Shown: positions 55,097 to 64,000 of the stretch, piece after piece
How positions within the stretch are numbered: position 1 is the first letter of the stretch
How the letters are laid out: every line of letters begins with the position of its first letter
NCBI RefSeq assembly: GCF_003285545.1
Contig: NZ_QLNV01000007.1
Coordinates: 124,001 to 188,000, forward strand
DNA from: Sinomicrobium soli
GTDB lineage: Bacteria > Bacteroidota > Bacteroidia > Flavobacteriales > Flavobacteriaceae
Direction: 5' to 3'
Length of the DNA: 64,000 bases
Made by a program: the position numbers and the translations under genes
Notes under the pieces: generated by a model
The model's database searches: none
Seen by the model: the letters and a program-made list of their open reading frames with translations, nothing else
What the model was told of the DNA's origin: nothing

Positions 55097-56593
55097 CTAT
55101 CGCGGCCTATAGGCCACACTGACTATTTTTCCGAAACCGCTGTAGGATTCCTCCAGGATCAAATCGCCCTGTACCGGGGGTACAGTATACAATTCCATGG
55201 TTCCGGTTGTATCATAACTGCATACGACCAGTTTGTTCCTGAGGTTTTCTCCGGATGAACCGGGAGCTGTCTTATCGAACTTCAGCAGGGTGATCTCCTC
55301 CGTTCCCTTATCGAGCATGAGCTTTGATGATTTCGCCGAAAAATTATATTCGTAGACCTTATTTCCCACAGTATAGAAAATATATCCGAAATCAGGGTTT
55401 ATGGCAAAATGATCTGCCGCTGCCATATCTGCTGCTATGGCTTCGGGAACCTCTTCGTAATATACCTGGTTTATATTGTATACCCCGGAACTCATACGCG
55501 CGAGATAAACCCTGTTACCGGAAGGGTCTTTCAGAAGTGCAAAGACCTCTCCTTCATTGTATTCCGTCCGCTGCATATACAACAGGTCTTTGCCGGTATT
55601 ATAGTCGAACAATGTCCCCTCGGGCATTACACTTACCCCTTTGGTATATGGCATCTGCCGGACAAAACGCTTATGAGTATCATCATAGAGAAGTGTAATC
55701 CCCAGGGTATTGGCTCCTACACCTATAAAAGGGGCTGCTTTAAAAGTTGTGGTCTCCCCCTGCATAACATTTATGGGCAGATCGTACCGGTACTGATATG
55801 TCCTGTAATAGTAATAGAGATCTCCATCCTTGTACATCATGCTCTCGTGTCCGTTCCCCATGGGCTGGATAAAATCCGCTCCGAAATCTGTGGGTACATT
55901 GGCCATCATTTCAAAGGACAGGGAATACTCTATATTCCAGTCGAAGGTTTCGGGATGTATCTTGGTGGTTCCGTTTCCTTCCGTGGTCACATAAATACCA
56001 TAGAATTGCTGATCGTAGTCATAGCAAAGTACATTTACCGGTGTCCCCTCCAGTGTCAATGCGGAACCCGAACGGTACAGCACATCGTAAAGCGGAGTAT
56101 ATTCTCCTTCAATTTTCGATATCATGTCCAGTCTCGCCGTCCCGTCTACAGCTCCCAGTACCATCCAGCCTTCGTAAATACTGGTTACAATATGGAGATC
56201 GGCCAGCTGTTCCCAGAAAACCCCGGTTTCCGTATCGGTCACCTTATAACGGAGTTCGTATTCACCCGGAACCAGGGCTATGGCATCCATATCCAGGTCT
56301 CTGGTATAGGCCAGTTCGTGCCGTTGGTCCATCGGCAATGCACCGCCTCCTCTGAAAGCCACCCATTCATAAGTATACCTGGCTTCGTCATCACCTGCAG
56401 TATCCTCGGTGAAGGTCAATTCCGGCGTTATGGAAAAAGGGTCCCCGGAATACGCGGTGTACTGCTCTTCAAAACCATTAAAATGTACTTCATTGATCCC
56501 TATATAGTCATAATTGCCCAGGTCTTCTGCACAGGACCAGAAAAACAGGCTCCCCCCGATCAATATCAAACAGAATTTTATACACTGTAACAT
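55097..56593 (-). CDS. PKD-like family lipoprotein
   Basis: 498 residues. Lipobox FFWSC (C21), then EDLGNYDYIGINEVHFNGFE, a common opening of Bacteroidota PKD-like lipoproteins. A PKD/Ig-like domain (about 45-140: FSITPELTFTEDTAGDDEAR, YELRYKVTDTETGVFWEQLA) is followed by a beta-propeller-like region (about 145-490, repeated Tyr/Asp/Gly blocks). It probably sits on the cell surface as an accessory ligand-binding protein of the SusCD complex. Ligand unknown. Confidence 0.85.
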   Translation of the reverse strand: MLQCIKFCLILIGGSLFFWSCAEDLGNYDYIGINEVHFNGFEEQYTAYSGDPFSITPELTFTEDTAGDDEARYTYEWVAFRGGGALPMDQRHELAYTRDLDMDAIALVPGEYELRYKVTDTETGVFWEQLADLHIVTSIYEGWMVLGAVDGTARLDMISKIEGEYTPLYDVLYRSGSALTLEGTPVNVLCYDYDQQFYGIYVTTEGNGTTKIHPETFDWNIEYSLSFEMMANVPTDFGADFIQPMGNGHESMMYKDGDLYYYYRTYQYRYDLPINVMQGETTTFKAAPFIGVGANTLGITLLYDDTHKRFVRQMPYTKGVSVMPEGTLFDYNTGKDLLYMQRTEYNEGEVFALLKDPSGNRVYLARMSSGVYNINQVYYEEVPEAIAADMAAADHFAINPDFGYIFYTVGNKVYEYNFSAKSSKLMLDKGTEEITLLKFDKTAPGSSGENLRNKLVVCSYDTTGTMELYTVPPVQGDLILEESYSGFGKIVSVAYRPR

Positions 56594-56629
56594 ACTTGTT
56601 TTTTTAGTTAGATTATTTTGTAATTACCC

Positions 56630-57394
56630 CTACATGGTCATTTCCGTTCCGTCTTCTTCGTATATGGTCTCCCCGGCCGCTTTCTTTTCATCCAGATAGC
56701 GTTGCATAAAGAGTCCGTGATACTGGGTTTCGGGGAGCGACGGCCGATTGCTGTTGTAATAGTCGAACGGTATATTCAACAGTTCGCTCATCAGGGTCAT
56801 TTTCTTGATTGTAAATTTTCCCAGGTAAGGTTCGAACCAGTATTCCGGAGTCTCCAGAATATCGTTTACAGTGAGTTCGAAACGGGTATAGCTCCTCATT
56901 TCGCCGGTAGCGGCATCAATAATATCTCCGTCCATTTCCGTATTGAAATCTTTGTTGGGAAGTATTTCGAGCACTATGGAGAATACCTCTTCTTTCATAT
57001 CGGGGGTTCTGTAGAGGGTAACCGGGATACTGTCTTTCCGCGAATTGGCCCTGAACGTCACTGTTTCCGGAATGCTGAAATGGGTACCTGCAACAGCGGT
57101 CGATGTTTCGAGTACTTCGACCTGTATCAGCCGGTCTGTCTCCGACAGTTCCCCCTGTACATACACCGGTATCTTATACACATACTCCACTGCTTCGGGA
57201 GGAAAGAAGCCGAAACTGAACCCGATACTGTCTATCCCTTCTACAGTGCTGCCACTAAAAATGCTGTCTACCGTCCATTTGAAATAAATGCTGTCCTTAC
57301 CTTCATAAGTGTTTATTTCATCTTTGGAACACGCTGTCAGTAGTATTGTAGTTACCGTACATACTACTGTGATATAACTAAATATATTTTTCAT
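56630..57394 (-). CDS. DUF4843-domain lipoprotein
   Basis: 254 residues. Lipobox ILLTAC (C22). The beta-sandwich pattern (DSIYFKWTVDSIFSGSTVEG, IPVYVQGELSETDRLIQVEV, AGTHFSIPETVTFRANSRKD, IPVTLYRTPDMKEEVFSIVL) is characteristic of DUF4843, found with SusCD and PKD-like proteins. Function unknown; probably a surface-exposed accessory subunit. It sits between SusD (12-base gap) and the PKD-like gene. Confidence 0.86.
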   Translation of the reverse strand: MKNIFSYITVVCTVTTILLTACSKDEINTYEGKDSIYFKWTVDSIFSGSTVEGIDSIGFSFGFFPPEAVEYVYKIPVYVQGELSETDRLIQVEVLETSTAVAGTHFSIPETVTFRANSRKDSIPVTLYRTPDMKEEVFSIVLEILPNKDFNTEMDGDIIDAATGEMRSYTRFELTVNDILETPEYWFEPYLGKFTIKKMTLMSELLNIPFDYYNSNRPSLPETQYHGLFMQRYLDEKKAAGETIYEEDGTEMTM

Positions 57395-57406
57395 GTTTGC
57401 CCAGTT

Positions 57407-58837
57407 TTACTGATATTTTGTCTCTGAATCGGGTAAGGGAATTACATATACTTCTTCTCCCGTGTTTATGGTCCCTGAAGACGATGAACCGTCAGGGATA
57501 TTCGCCGTGTTTTTTCTCTTGTAGTAAAAAAACAGCTGACCTTCCCCAAAAAATTCTTTCCGGTACTCCTTGAGCAGTTCGGTATCTATATCCGTCCCGG
57601 TTTCCAACGCATGCAACCCCCTGTTATATCTTACGGTATTAAGATATTCCAGTGCCTGTGCCTCACTGGTTTCCGCTTCTGCGGCGATATAATACATTTC
57701 CGACATCCTGATCAGGGGCTGCATAAACCTGAAAACAATATTTTTATCCTGTATATCCTCATATTTAAAGAAAGTACGCCCTTCCTTTCCTCCGGATGCC
57801 GGTATTTTCCAGGAAGAATTATAGCGATAATCACTTTCGTTATTTTCAAAAACCTCTTCGATACGCGTTTGCTCGGGTGCCAGTATATTTGCATCTTCCA
57901 GGTCACTGGAAAAAAGATCCCTGTGCTGGTTGTACAGATTGAGATTGGACAACCCGAAAATCACCTCGGAGGAAAATATCCTGTCGGGATTACCTCCTGC
58001 CGAGACTACGGCTTCCGGGACGGTCCAGGGAAAAGTATCCCCTGCCTCTTCTATAACCATTTTGGCAGCGGCAAGAGCTTCCGGTCTGTTTCCTGCATAG
58101 AGATACGCCCTGGCTTGCAACGCTTTAACCGCATAGTAATTTAGCCTGTGATTTCTCCGGGAGGCATAAAAATCCACATCGCCCTCCCATGTAATTGCAC
58201 CGTCCAGAACAGGATCATCCATCAGCAGTTCCTCAGCGGCCTCCAGATCGGCTATGACCATTGCCATAACTTCAGAAGCCGGAAGTATCTCCCCGTTTTC
58301 AGTTTCTACCTGCGTATAGTATGGGATAGACAAACTCCCGGGGTTTGTACCGTATACAGGGCCAAACAACCTCAGCAGGTCGAAATGCAACATCGCCCTC
58401 AACCCGTAAGCTTCTCCCTTTACCAAACTGGCCTTATACGCTGCCAGGGCCCCATAGGCATCTACATTGGCTATCAGATCGTTAATTTTAAGAATATTGC
58501 CATACATAGAGGTCCATATTTCATCAAAATACTCCCTGGGTTTATTCTCTTCATAGGCATAGTGACCGGTATCATACCATCTGGAATCAGTTCCACTGAC
58601 AGCTACATAGCGCTGGGCCAGTAATTCTACGACACTCATGGTCAGATATCCGCCGTAACTCTCATTTCCGGCCATATCGGTATATATACCGTTCAACACA
58701 CTATTTATCCCGGCTTCTGTAGTATATACCTGGTCTTCCAACAATTTATCTTCCGGTTGTACATCGAGATAATCACTACAGGATATGAGCAGTCCCGCAA
58801 ATGCCGGAAACAGTATTTTAAGTATATTTTTTTTCAT
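57407..58837 (-). CDS. SusD/RagB-family outer-membrane lipoprotein (locus 3)
   Basis: 476 residues. Lipobox LLISC (C20) then SDYLDVQPEDKLLEDQVYTT. SusD features: KGEAYGLRAMLHFDLLRLFG, PVYGTNPGSLSIPYY, ADLEAAEELLMDDPVLDG, KALQARAYLYAGNRPEALAA and the C-terminal LKEYRKEFFGEGQLFFYYKR and VIPLPDSE. Partner of the SusC encoded 11 bases upstream. Confidence 0.95.
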   Translation of the reverse strand: MKKNILKILFPAFAGLLISCSDYLDVQPEDKLLEDQVYTTEAGINSVLNGIYTDMAGNESYGGYLTMSVVELLAQRYVAVSGTDSRWYDTGHYAYEENKPREYFDEIWTSMYGNILKINDLIANVDAYGALAAYKASLVKGEAYGLRAMLHFDLLRLFGPVYGTNPGSLSIPYYTQVETENGEILPASEVMAMVIADLEAAEELLMDDPVLDGAITWEGDVDFYASRRNHRLNYYAVKALQARAYLYAGNRPEALAAAKMVIEEAGDTFPWTVPEAVVSAGGNPDRIFSSEVIFGLSNLNLYNQHRDLFSSDLEDANILAPEQTRIEEVFENNESDYRYNSSWKIPASGGKEGRTFFKYEDIQDKNIVFRFMQPLIRMSEMYYIAAEAETSEAQALEYLNTVRYNRGLHALETGTDIDTELLKEYRKEFFGEGQLFFYYKRKNTANIPDGSSSSGTINTGEEVYVIPLPDSETKYQ

Positions 58838-58848
58838 AGTGCTTCTGG

Positions 58849-61800
58849 TTAAAATGATGCGTTAATACTAAATGAAACAGTACGTGCAAAGGGATAGTCT
58901 ATCCCACGTTCGACCCTTACGGAAGAGATCCGGAATATATCATTCATATAGGCCGTTAAGCGTAAACTTTCTATTCCCAGGGTTTCAAGCCAGGGTTTGT
59001 TATACACATTATACCCGAGGTTAAAGGACTCTCCTACAATATTATTGTTGTCCTGGACAAAACGCGATGAGATAGGAGTATTCCTGGATATTGATATGCC
59101 CTTAAACCTGGCCTGGTCACCCGGCTGCTGCCAGCGGTCGTACAGTGCCCTCCTGTCCTGATTCCAGGTAATTTCCTGCTGCCCGATATTTTCTACCTTG
59201 TTATACAGCGCCCCGTTAAACAATTGTCCCCCGACCCTGTATCGCATATTGATCCCCAGGTTAAATCCCTTATATGTAAAGCTCGTACTGATCACTCCTT
59301 CCACATCCGGCCTGGTATTTCCCACGATCACTTCGTCCTCGTAGTTGTGATCAAAGGTGGTTTTGCCGTTCTTTTTCAGAAATACTTCCCGACCTGTAGC
59401 CGGGTCTATTCCCAGTGAGGGCACGGCCCAGATATCATCGGGATTTGCCCCGTCCCTGAAGCGTCTCAGGCTTCCGCTTTCAAGGGCGTCTTCATCGAGA
59501 TTCCGAAGAGCATTGCCCACATCCCGATATTCCATATCCTGGATCAGGGCAGTAATCCCGACCCTCCAGATTACCTGTTTTTCCAGATCGTAAACAGGTC
59601 TGAAATTCAGAATGGCCTCAATACCATTAACCCTGAGCTCTCCCACATTCAGGGGGTAAGCCACCAAACCTGTCGAAGATGCCAGGTTTACCGGAACTAC
59701 CAAGGGTTTCGTCTTTTTGGTAAAGAGGTTGATCTGTCCGTCCAGGCGGTTTTCAAACATGGCTATATCCAGTCCGAAATTAGTATCAAAAGTTTTCTGC
59801 CATTCCAGGTCGGGATTCCCGAGTGTTCCTATACGGATGGCATTCCCGAAATAGTTGTTTACCGAACCGTAACTGTATACCGAGGTCGAAGCTACACTCC
59901 CCATATTCTGATTCCCCGTATACCCCAGGGTTTGCCTGAGTCTCAGAATATTTACTATCGATTTGTCCATCTGGATTTCCTTGTGCAGGTTCCACCCCAG
60001 ACCAATCGCCCAGAACGGTTCATATTGTTTGTTGGACCCGAATGCCGTTGATCCGTCGAGACGGTAATTGGCATCGAGGAAATACTTATCGGCATAACTG
60101 TAATTTACCGAGCCCAGTATATTGTTTCTCCTGTAGATATTACTGTAATAGTAAGGTTTTGCATCCGGTTCGTAAGAAATTGAAAAGTTCGGATTGCCAT
60201 TGGACCCCATTGGAAACCCAACTGCAGTATACGATTCTCCCTTACTGTTCTGTTCTTCTATATCAGCTCTCAAATTCAGGTTTACGGTATGTTTTTCGTT
60301 CAGCACCTTGTGCCAGATAAGCATAGCATTGGCCATATAGGAAAAAGTATTGCCCCGGGTATTGGTATACCTTCCTTTTTCCAGATAACTCACATCGTCG
60401 AACTCGGCATTTTCGGGGGCAGCGAATATTTGGTGTTCTGTCGTTCCCTTTCGCAGCTGTATCCCGCCCTGTAACCTCAGGCTTTCGTCAATGGTCCAGA
60501 TGGCATTCAGGTTATTTCTCAGGTTAAAACCTTTGTTATTATCCGTATTTGCCACTGTAGCCCGGTATAGCGGATTGGTTACTTTATAAGTCCTCCAGCC
60601 CTCTATCCAAGCTTCTTCTTCCAGATATTTCGGCGCTTCGCCAAATTCGTTTCGCTTTCTGTAATACGGACTGGCCCTGGCAAAATCTGCAAATGCTCCG
60701 TAGGGCGATTCGTCGGCTTCCGATCCGTTGACATACAAACGGTTGGAAATATTCAGTTTTCCCTTGCGATAGGTGAGATCTATGTTTCCTCCCCAGGTTT
60801 CCCTTGCCGAACCTTTCATCACCCCTTCCTGTTTGCGGTAATTGATATCCACCCCGAAGCGGATCTCTTCATTTCCCCCGTCTGCCCTGACCGAATGTGT
60901 CTGTGTAATTCCCGTACGGGTAGGTTCGTTCAGCCAGTAGGTATCCACTCCCCGACGAACCTCCTCCAGTTTGGCATTGTACAGACTGTCTAACCATACC
61001 TGTGTATTCGGATTATAACCGCCACCATAAGTATATCGCCCGGCCAACCTTTCAAATTCCAGCTTTTCTGCAGCATTCATCAGGTTGTAATCAGAGAGAT
61101 CAGGGATATCCACGCTGAAATCGCCCGTATAGGTTATATTTACCCTTCCGGGTTTTGGCTGCTTGGTTTCTACCACTACAACACCATTCGCAGCTTTAGA
61201 GCCATACAGGGCCGTGGACGCCGCATCTTTCAGGATAGTAATGGATGCCACCCGGTTCATATTCAGGTCTACGATGCTCTGCAGGTCGGTCTCAAACCCG
61301 TCCAGTATAAACAATGGACTGTTCGGGTCTGCCCCGTACTCGTCTCTCAGGCCATCTGTAGACACACTGGTCTGCCCCCTGATCTCTATGGTCGGTAATA
61401 CATTCGGATTGGCTCCCTGTATATTGTTCTCCATCACAATAAAAGAAGGATCCAGTGTTTTGATGCTTTCAATGACATTCCTGTTCCCGACAGCCTTCAG
61501 CTCCTCTCCTGAAATACTCCTTACCGCCCCGGTAAACGTCTCTTTTTTACGCTCTACGATACCTGTAACCACCACTTCATCCAGTTCGGAAACATCAGGC
61601 TGAAGCTGCACGTCAAGCCTTGTCCCCTCTACCGTTACCTCCCGGGTAACATAGCCTACATAACTAAAGGAAAACACCGTTCCCGCAGAAGCGCGGATCT
61701 CGTATTTCCCGTCAAAATCCGTAGTGGTCCCGCGCCGTTCCTTCATGATGATCACCGTAACCCCCGGAAGGGGTGTTCCATTTTCGTCAGTCACCATGCC

Positions 61801-62193
61801 TTTTACGATAAAGTCCTGAGCTTCGCGATCTTCCGAAGGGACGATCAGGAACAAACGGTCGCCCTGTTCCTCAACCCTGAAATTGTGCCCTACCAGGCTG
61901 GAGACAGCCTCGACAAGGTCTACATTGTCGAAGTGAACTCTAACCACCTGGTTTACATCCAGTTCTTCATCGCTGTAAAAGAAATCGGTATCGGTAAGTT
62001 TTCTGATCTCTTTTAAAGCCTCATAAATGGTAACTTCACCCAGGTTCAGAGTAACTTTCTGTGAAAAAGCAAAAGCCGTAAAATTAAAAAACAGGATAAA
62101 GCACAAGAAAAGCGATCGTTTCATAATCAGGATAATAGGTCGCTCATACCGTTGGAAAAATCGCAGGATTTCCCCCGATAGAATTTTTTTCAT
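58849..62193 (-). CDS. SusC/RagA TonB-dependent transporter with STN domain (locus 3)
   Basis: 1114 residues from ATG 62193; ATG 62124 (MKRSLFLCFILFF) is an alternative that gives a compact signal peptide. An STN domain (VTLNLGEVTIYEALKEIRKL) follows, then CarboxypepD_reg (FIVKGMVTDENGTPLPGVTV), DEVVVTGIVERKKETFTGAV, the plug (PLFILDGFETDLQSIVDLNM, SITILKDAASTALYGSKAAN) and a barrel ending FSINASF. The STN domain couples it to FecR and the ECF sigma factor upstream. Substrate unknown; no hydrolase accompanies it. Confidence 0.96.
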   Translation of the reverse strand: MKKILSGEILRFFQRYERPIILIMKRSLFLCFILFFNFTAFAFSQKVTLNLGEVTIYEALKEIRKLTDTDFFYSDEELDVNQVVRVHFDNVDLVEAVSSLVGHNFRVEEQGDRLFLIVPSEDREAQDFIVKGMVTDENGTPLPGVTVIIMKERRGTTTDFDGKYEIRASAGTVFSFSYVGYVTREVTVEGTRLDVQLQPDVSELDEVVVTGIVERKKETFTGAVRSISGEELKAVGNRNVIESIKTLDPSFIVMENNIQGANPNVLPTIEIRGQTSVSTDGLRDEYGADPNSPLFILDGFETDLQSIVDLNMNRVASITILKDAASTALYGSKAANGVVVVETKQPKPGRVNITYTGDFSVDIPDLSDYNLMNAAEKLEFERLAGRYTYGGGYNPNTQVWLDSLYNAKLEEVRRGVDTYWLNEPTRTGITQTHSVRADGGNEEIRFGVDINYRKQEGVMKGSARETWGGNIDLTYRKGKLNISNRLYVNGSEADESPYGAFADFARASPYYRKRNEFGEAPKYLEEEAWIEGWRTYKVTNPLYRATVANTDNNKGFNLRNNLNAIWTIDESLRLQGGIQLRKGTTEHQIFAAPENAEFDDVSYLEKGRYTNTRGNTFSYMANAMLIWHKVLNEKHTVNLNLRADIEEQNSKGESYTAVGFPMGSNGNPNFSISYEPDAKPYYYSNIYRRNNILGSVNYSYADKYFLDANYRLDGSTAFGSNKQYEPFWAIGLGWNLHKEIQMDKSIVNILRLRQTLGYTGNQNMGSVASTSVYSYGSVNNYFGNAIRIGTLGNPDLEWQKTFDTNFGLDIAMFENRLDGQINLFTKKTKPLVVPVNLASSTGLVAYPLNVGELRVNGIEAILNFRPVYDLEKQVIWRVGITALIQDMEYRDVGNALRNLDEDALESGSLRRFRDGANPDDIWAVPSLGIDPATGREVFLKKNGKTTFDHNYEDEVIVGNTRPDVEGVISTSFTYKGFNLGINMRYRVGGQLFNGALYNKVENIGQQEITWNQDRRALYDRWQQPGDQARFKGISISRNTPISSRFVQDNNNIVGESFNLGYNVYNKPWLETLGIESLRLTAYMNDIFRISSVRVERGIDYPFARTVSFSINASF

Positions 62194-62248
62194 ACATTTA
62201 CTCGTTTAGTTAGTTAATTCGCCAAAAACATTTAACAGCTAAATACCT

Positions 62249-62277
62249 ACCGGTGAGTGCGGCCAACACTTTCCGGT
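62249..62277 (-). other. Stem-loop between fecR and susC (locus 3)
   Basis: ACCGG (62249-62253) and CCGGT (62273-62277) pair, and the stem continues inward after one mismatch through GAGTG/CACTT. On the transcribed strand there is no U run after it. It lies soon after fecR, like the stem in locus 1, and the loci also share TTAACTAA near the susC start. Confidence 0.5.
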
Positions 62278-62288
62278 TTTTTATGCTG

Positions 62289-63503
62289 TTATTTTTCCGA
62301 TATGGTTATTTCATATTGTGCATTGTCTTTTTTGGTTGCCCTGTAGGAAATACGCGCCGTTTTACGGATCATTTCCAAAAGATCTTCTATAGGGGCATTT
62401 TTCCTCGCTACTCCCGTAAAGAGTACATTTTTGAGTTTTTCCTGTTCGAATTTCACTTTCACTCCATACCAGCGCCCCACTTTTTTCAGGATATCGCCCA
62501 GGGGCTGCCGTTCAAAATAGAACCTGCCGTCTTTCCAGGAAGTATAGTTTCGGGGGTCTACCGTTTTTACCGCCACCGGAACCTCCCGGTCAAGATCGAG
62601 GTATCCGCGTTCTCCGGGAGCGAGAAATACCGCGTTCGTACCGCGATGCGACAGTTGTACCTTTCCCTCTACCAGGGTCGTTGCAAAAAAACGGTCATCG
62701 TCATAAGCGCTTACATTAAAGGAGGTTCCCAATACGGTAATATCCTGTTGTTTTGTCTGTACTACAAATTTCCGGGCATCCTTTACAACTTCGAAATAGG
62801 CTTCTCCCGTAAGTTCGACCATCCTTTGACTTTCGCTAAAAACCTCGGGATATTTCAGGGAAGAACCGGAATTCAGCCATACCTTGCTTCCGTCGGGCAG
62901 TATCACCGTGTATATTCCCTTTTCGGGTACGTATAATGTATTATAACCTGTCACAATACTTTGATTGTCATCATTTTCCACCTGGTATTCCAGGACATTG
63001 TTCCGGTTTTTGATAAGTGTATGTCCCGAAGACCGGATAGCCTGGTCCTGATCCGCTTCCAGGGTTACGGTCTTTCCGTCCGAAAGCAGCAGCACGGCTC
63101 TTTGGTCCCCCGGTTCTATTTCGGCAAGTGTCTCTTCGGTCATGGCCGCTGTCCTGTCTTCCATCCCGGAAAAATGATTCCAGGTCAGGATAACAGACAG
63201 GCAGAGCAACAGCACTGCGGCATATCTGCCGGCCGTGTAAAAGAGTTTTATCCTGTTTTCCTTTTTCTGTCGCAGGATCCTGCCTTGTAACTTCTGATAG
63301 ATCTTTTCCTTGTCCAGGCTTGCATAAAACTCCTGCTTGGCATTGATATTTCCGGAATGGACAATCCGGTGATAGAGCTTCCGGTGCTCCTTATCCTTCA
63401 GCCAATCGTTCAATACCGCCTCTTCTCCGGCTTGTAGTGTTCCGCATACCGAACCGGCGATAAGCCTTGCTATCTCGTCTCTGGAAAATGTGTGCTTTGC
63501 CAT
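62289..63503 (-). CDS. FecR-family anti-sigma factor (locus 3)
   Basis: 404 residues. Cytoplasmic domain (about 1-88, ARLIAGSVCGTLQAGEEAVL), membrane helix (about 90-108, YAAVLLLCLSVILTW), FecR domain (LPDGSKVWLNSGSSLKYPEV, GEAYFEVVKDARKFVVQTKQ, ITVLGTSFNVSAYDDD) and C-terminal DUF4974 (RQPLGDILKKVGRWYGVKVK). It restrains the ECF sigma factor encoded upstream and receives the signal from the STN domain of the next gene. Confidence 0.95.
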   Translation of the reverse strand: MAKHTFSRDEIARLIAGSVCGTLQAGEEAVLNDWLKDKEHRKLYHRIVHSGNINAKQEFYASLDKEKIYQKLQGRILRQKKENRIKLFYTAGRYAAVLLLCLSVILTWNHFSGMEDRTAAMTEETLAEIEPGDQRAVLLLSDGKTVTLEADQDQAIRSSGHTLIKNRNNVLEYQVENDDNQSIVTGYNTLYVPEKGIYTVILPDGSKVWLNSGSSLKYPEVFSESQRMVELTGEAYFEVVKDARKFVVQTKQQDITVLGTSFNVSAYDDDRFFATTLVEGKVQLSHRGTNAVFLAPGERGYLDLDREVPVAVKTVDPRNYTSWKDGRFYFERQPLGDILKKVGRWYGVKVKFEQEKLKNVLFTGVARKNAPIEDLLEMIRKTARISYRATKKDNAQYEITISEK

Positions 63504-63594
63504 ATTTTATATTAACATACTTTTCACGAAGAGTGTTAATCTTATGTTATTTATCCATAAGAGCAGGCAAAGCGTAAAATGGGTGGAAAAAAGT

Positions 63595-64000
63595 TTAAAA
63601 AATCTGGTCTTTTAACAAAAAAGATAAATATACCATGAGTACAGGGTAATCTTTCAGCCGTATTTTAAGCAATTCAATAGCCCTTGCCCGCTGTGATTTT
63701 ACGGTATTGACCGATATGTTCATATCTTCGGCTATATCCTTGTACCTGATCCCTTCCAGGCAGGACAATTCAAAAACCCTGCGGCATTTTTCGGGCAGGG
63801 TATCCAAAGCAGCCATCAGGATGGCATGTACTTCCTCTTCCACGACATACCCTTCATCGATATCCGGAACGGTTTCGGAATGTGCTTCCATACGAACTAC
63901 CCTGCGATGCTGTTTCAGGTAAGCCAGGGCTTTATTCCTTACCATCATATACAAATACGATTTCAGGTCTTTTACCTTTTCCATATCGCGTTTCCGCTCC
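63595..64000 (-). CDS. ECF sigma-70 factor (partial, N-terminus beyond the window)
   Basis: About 134 residues are visible. An internal ATG lies at 63984, but the frame stays open to the edge (ERKRDMEKVKDLKSYLYMMV), and this is the end of region 2, so the true start is outside. Region 4 is complete: LPEKCRRVFELSCLEGIRYK and the helix-turn-helix DIAEDMNISVNTVKSQRARA. It pairs with the FecR gene 91 bases downstream and should control SusCD locus 3. Confidence 0.92.
   Translation of the reverse strand, partial: ERKRDMEKVKDLKSYLYMMVRNKALAYLKQHRRVVRMEAHSETVPDIDEGYVVEEEVHAILMAALDTLPEKCRRVFELSCLEGIRYKDIAEDMNISVNTVKSQRARAIELLKIRLKDYPVLMVYLSFLLKDQIF

Noticed and set aside
15238-62193. Repeated SusC plug sequences such as ALYGSRAAN and ALYGSKAAN as a DNA repeat
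   Set aside because: The similarity is at protein level among paralogues; no long nucleotide repeat was noticed.
1-64000. CRISPR arrays, insertion sequences, prophage or integrase genes
   Set aside because: No regular short repeat arrays, transposase or integrase motifs were seen on either strand.

Overview
The window is a dense stretch of a Bacteroidota chromosome, most likely from the Flavobacteriia/Sphingobacteriia side. The evidence is three separate SusC/SusD pairs, ECF sigma/FecR pairs, a one-protein hybrid two-component regulator, N-terminal lipoprotein signals with few charged residues after the Cys, and several TAnnTTTG-type -7 boxes. The species cannot be fixed from the sequence. 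No rRNA, tRNA, CRISPR, insertion sequence or phage gene was seen.

Layout. 1-10.35 kb holds housekeeping and stress genes: a partial universal stress protein, a small remnant that looks like the start of a GH130 glycosidase (472-591), an Mla/MCE lipid-transport operon (mlaE-mlaF-mlaD order, minus strand), an L,D-transpeptidase, two AraC regulators, Dps, an SDR plus DoxX pair, an SMP-30-like lactonase and a lipoprotein glycerophosphodiester phosphodiesterase (GDPD).

10.4-20.7 kb is SusCD locus 1: ECF sigma, FecR, SusC with an STN domain, SusD, a BACON lipoprotein and a Tat-type metallophosphoesterase, ending at a clear intrinsic terminator (10362-10393). GDPD lies just past this terminator. 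On the other side, 20.8-25.7 kb, sits a complete glycerol module (glpF, glpK, glpD and a divergent DeoR regulator with repeated CGAAA half-sites). Read together, 9.5-25.7 kb could import and cleave phosphodiester compounds outside the cytoplasm and burn the released glycerol. This is an inference from gene order.

26.2-52.2 kb is a glycosaminoglycan utilisation locus. The minus strand carries SusC, SusD, a Calx-beta/CBM96-like surface lipoprotein, three S1 sulfatases of different subtypes, a hybrid two-component system, a ROK sugar kinase and an MFS sugar porter. Upstream on the same strand are heparinase I (PL13) and a chondroitin-ABC-type lyase (PL8). Divergent from PL8 are a GH88 unsaturated glucuronyl hydrolase and heparinase III (PL12). 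The lyases cut the chains, sulfatases desulfate, GH88 splits unsaturated disaccharides, and MFS plus ROK take up and phosphorylate a monosaccharide. Catalytic residues of PL12, PL8 and GH88 can be recognised.

52.3-64 kb is SusCD locus 3: ECF sigma (cut by the window end), FecR, STN-SusC, SusD, a DUF4843 lipoprotein, a PKD-like lipoprotein and two thioredoxin-fold exported proteins, ending at a strong terminator (52240-52278). It has no degradative enzyme, so its substrate is unknown; it is the least explained system here.
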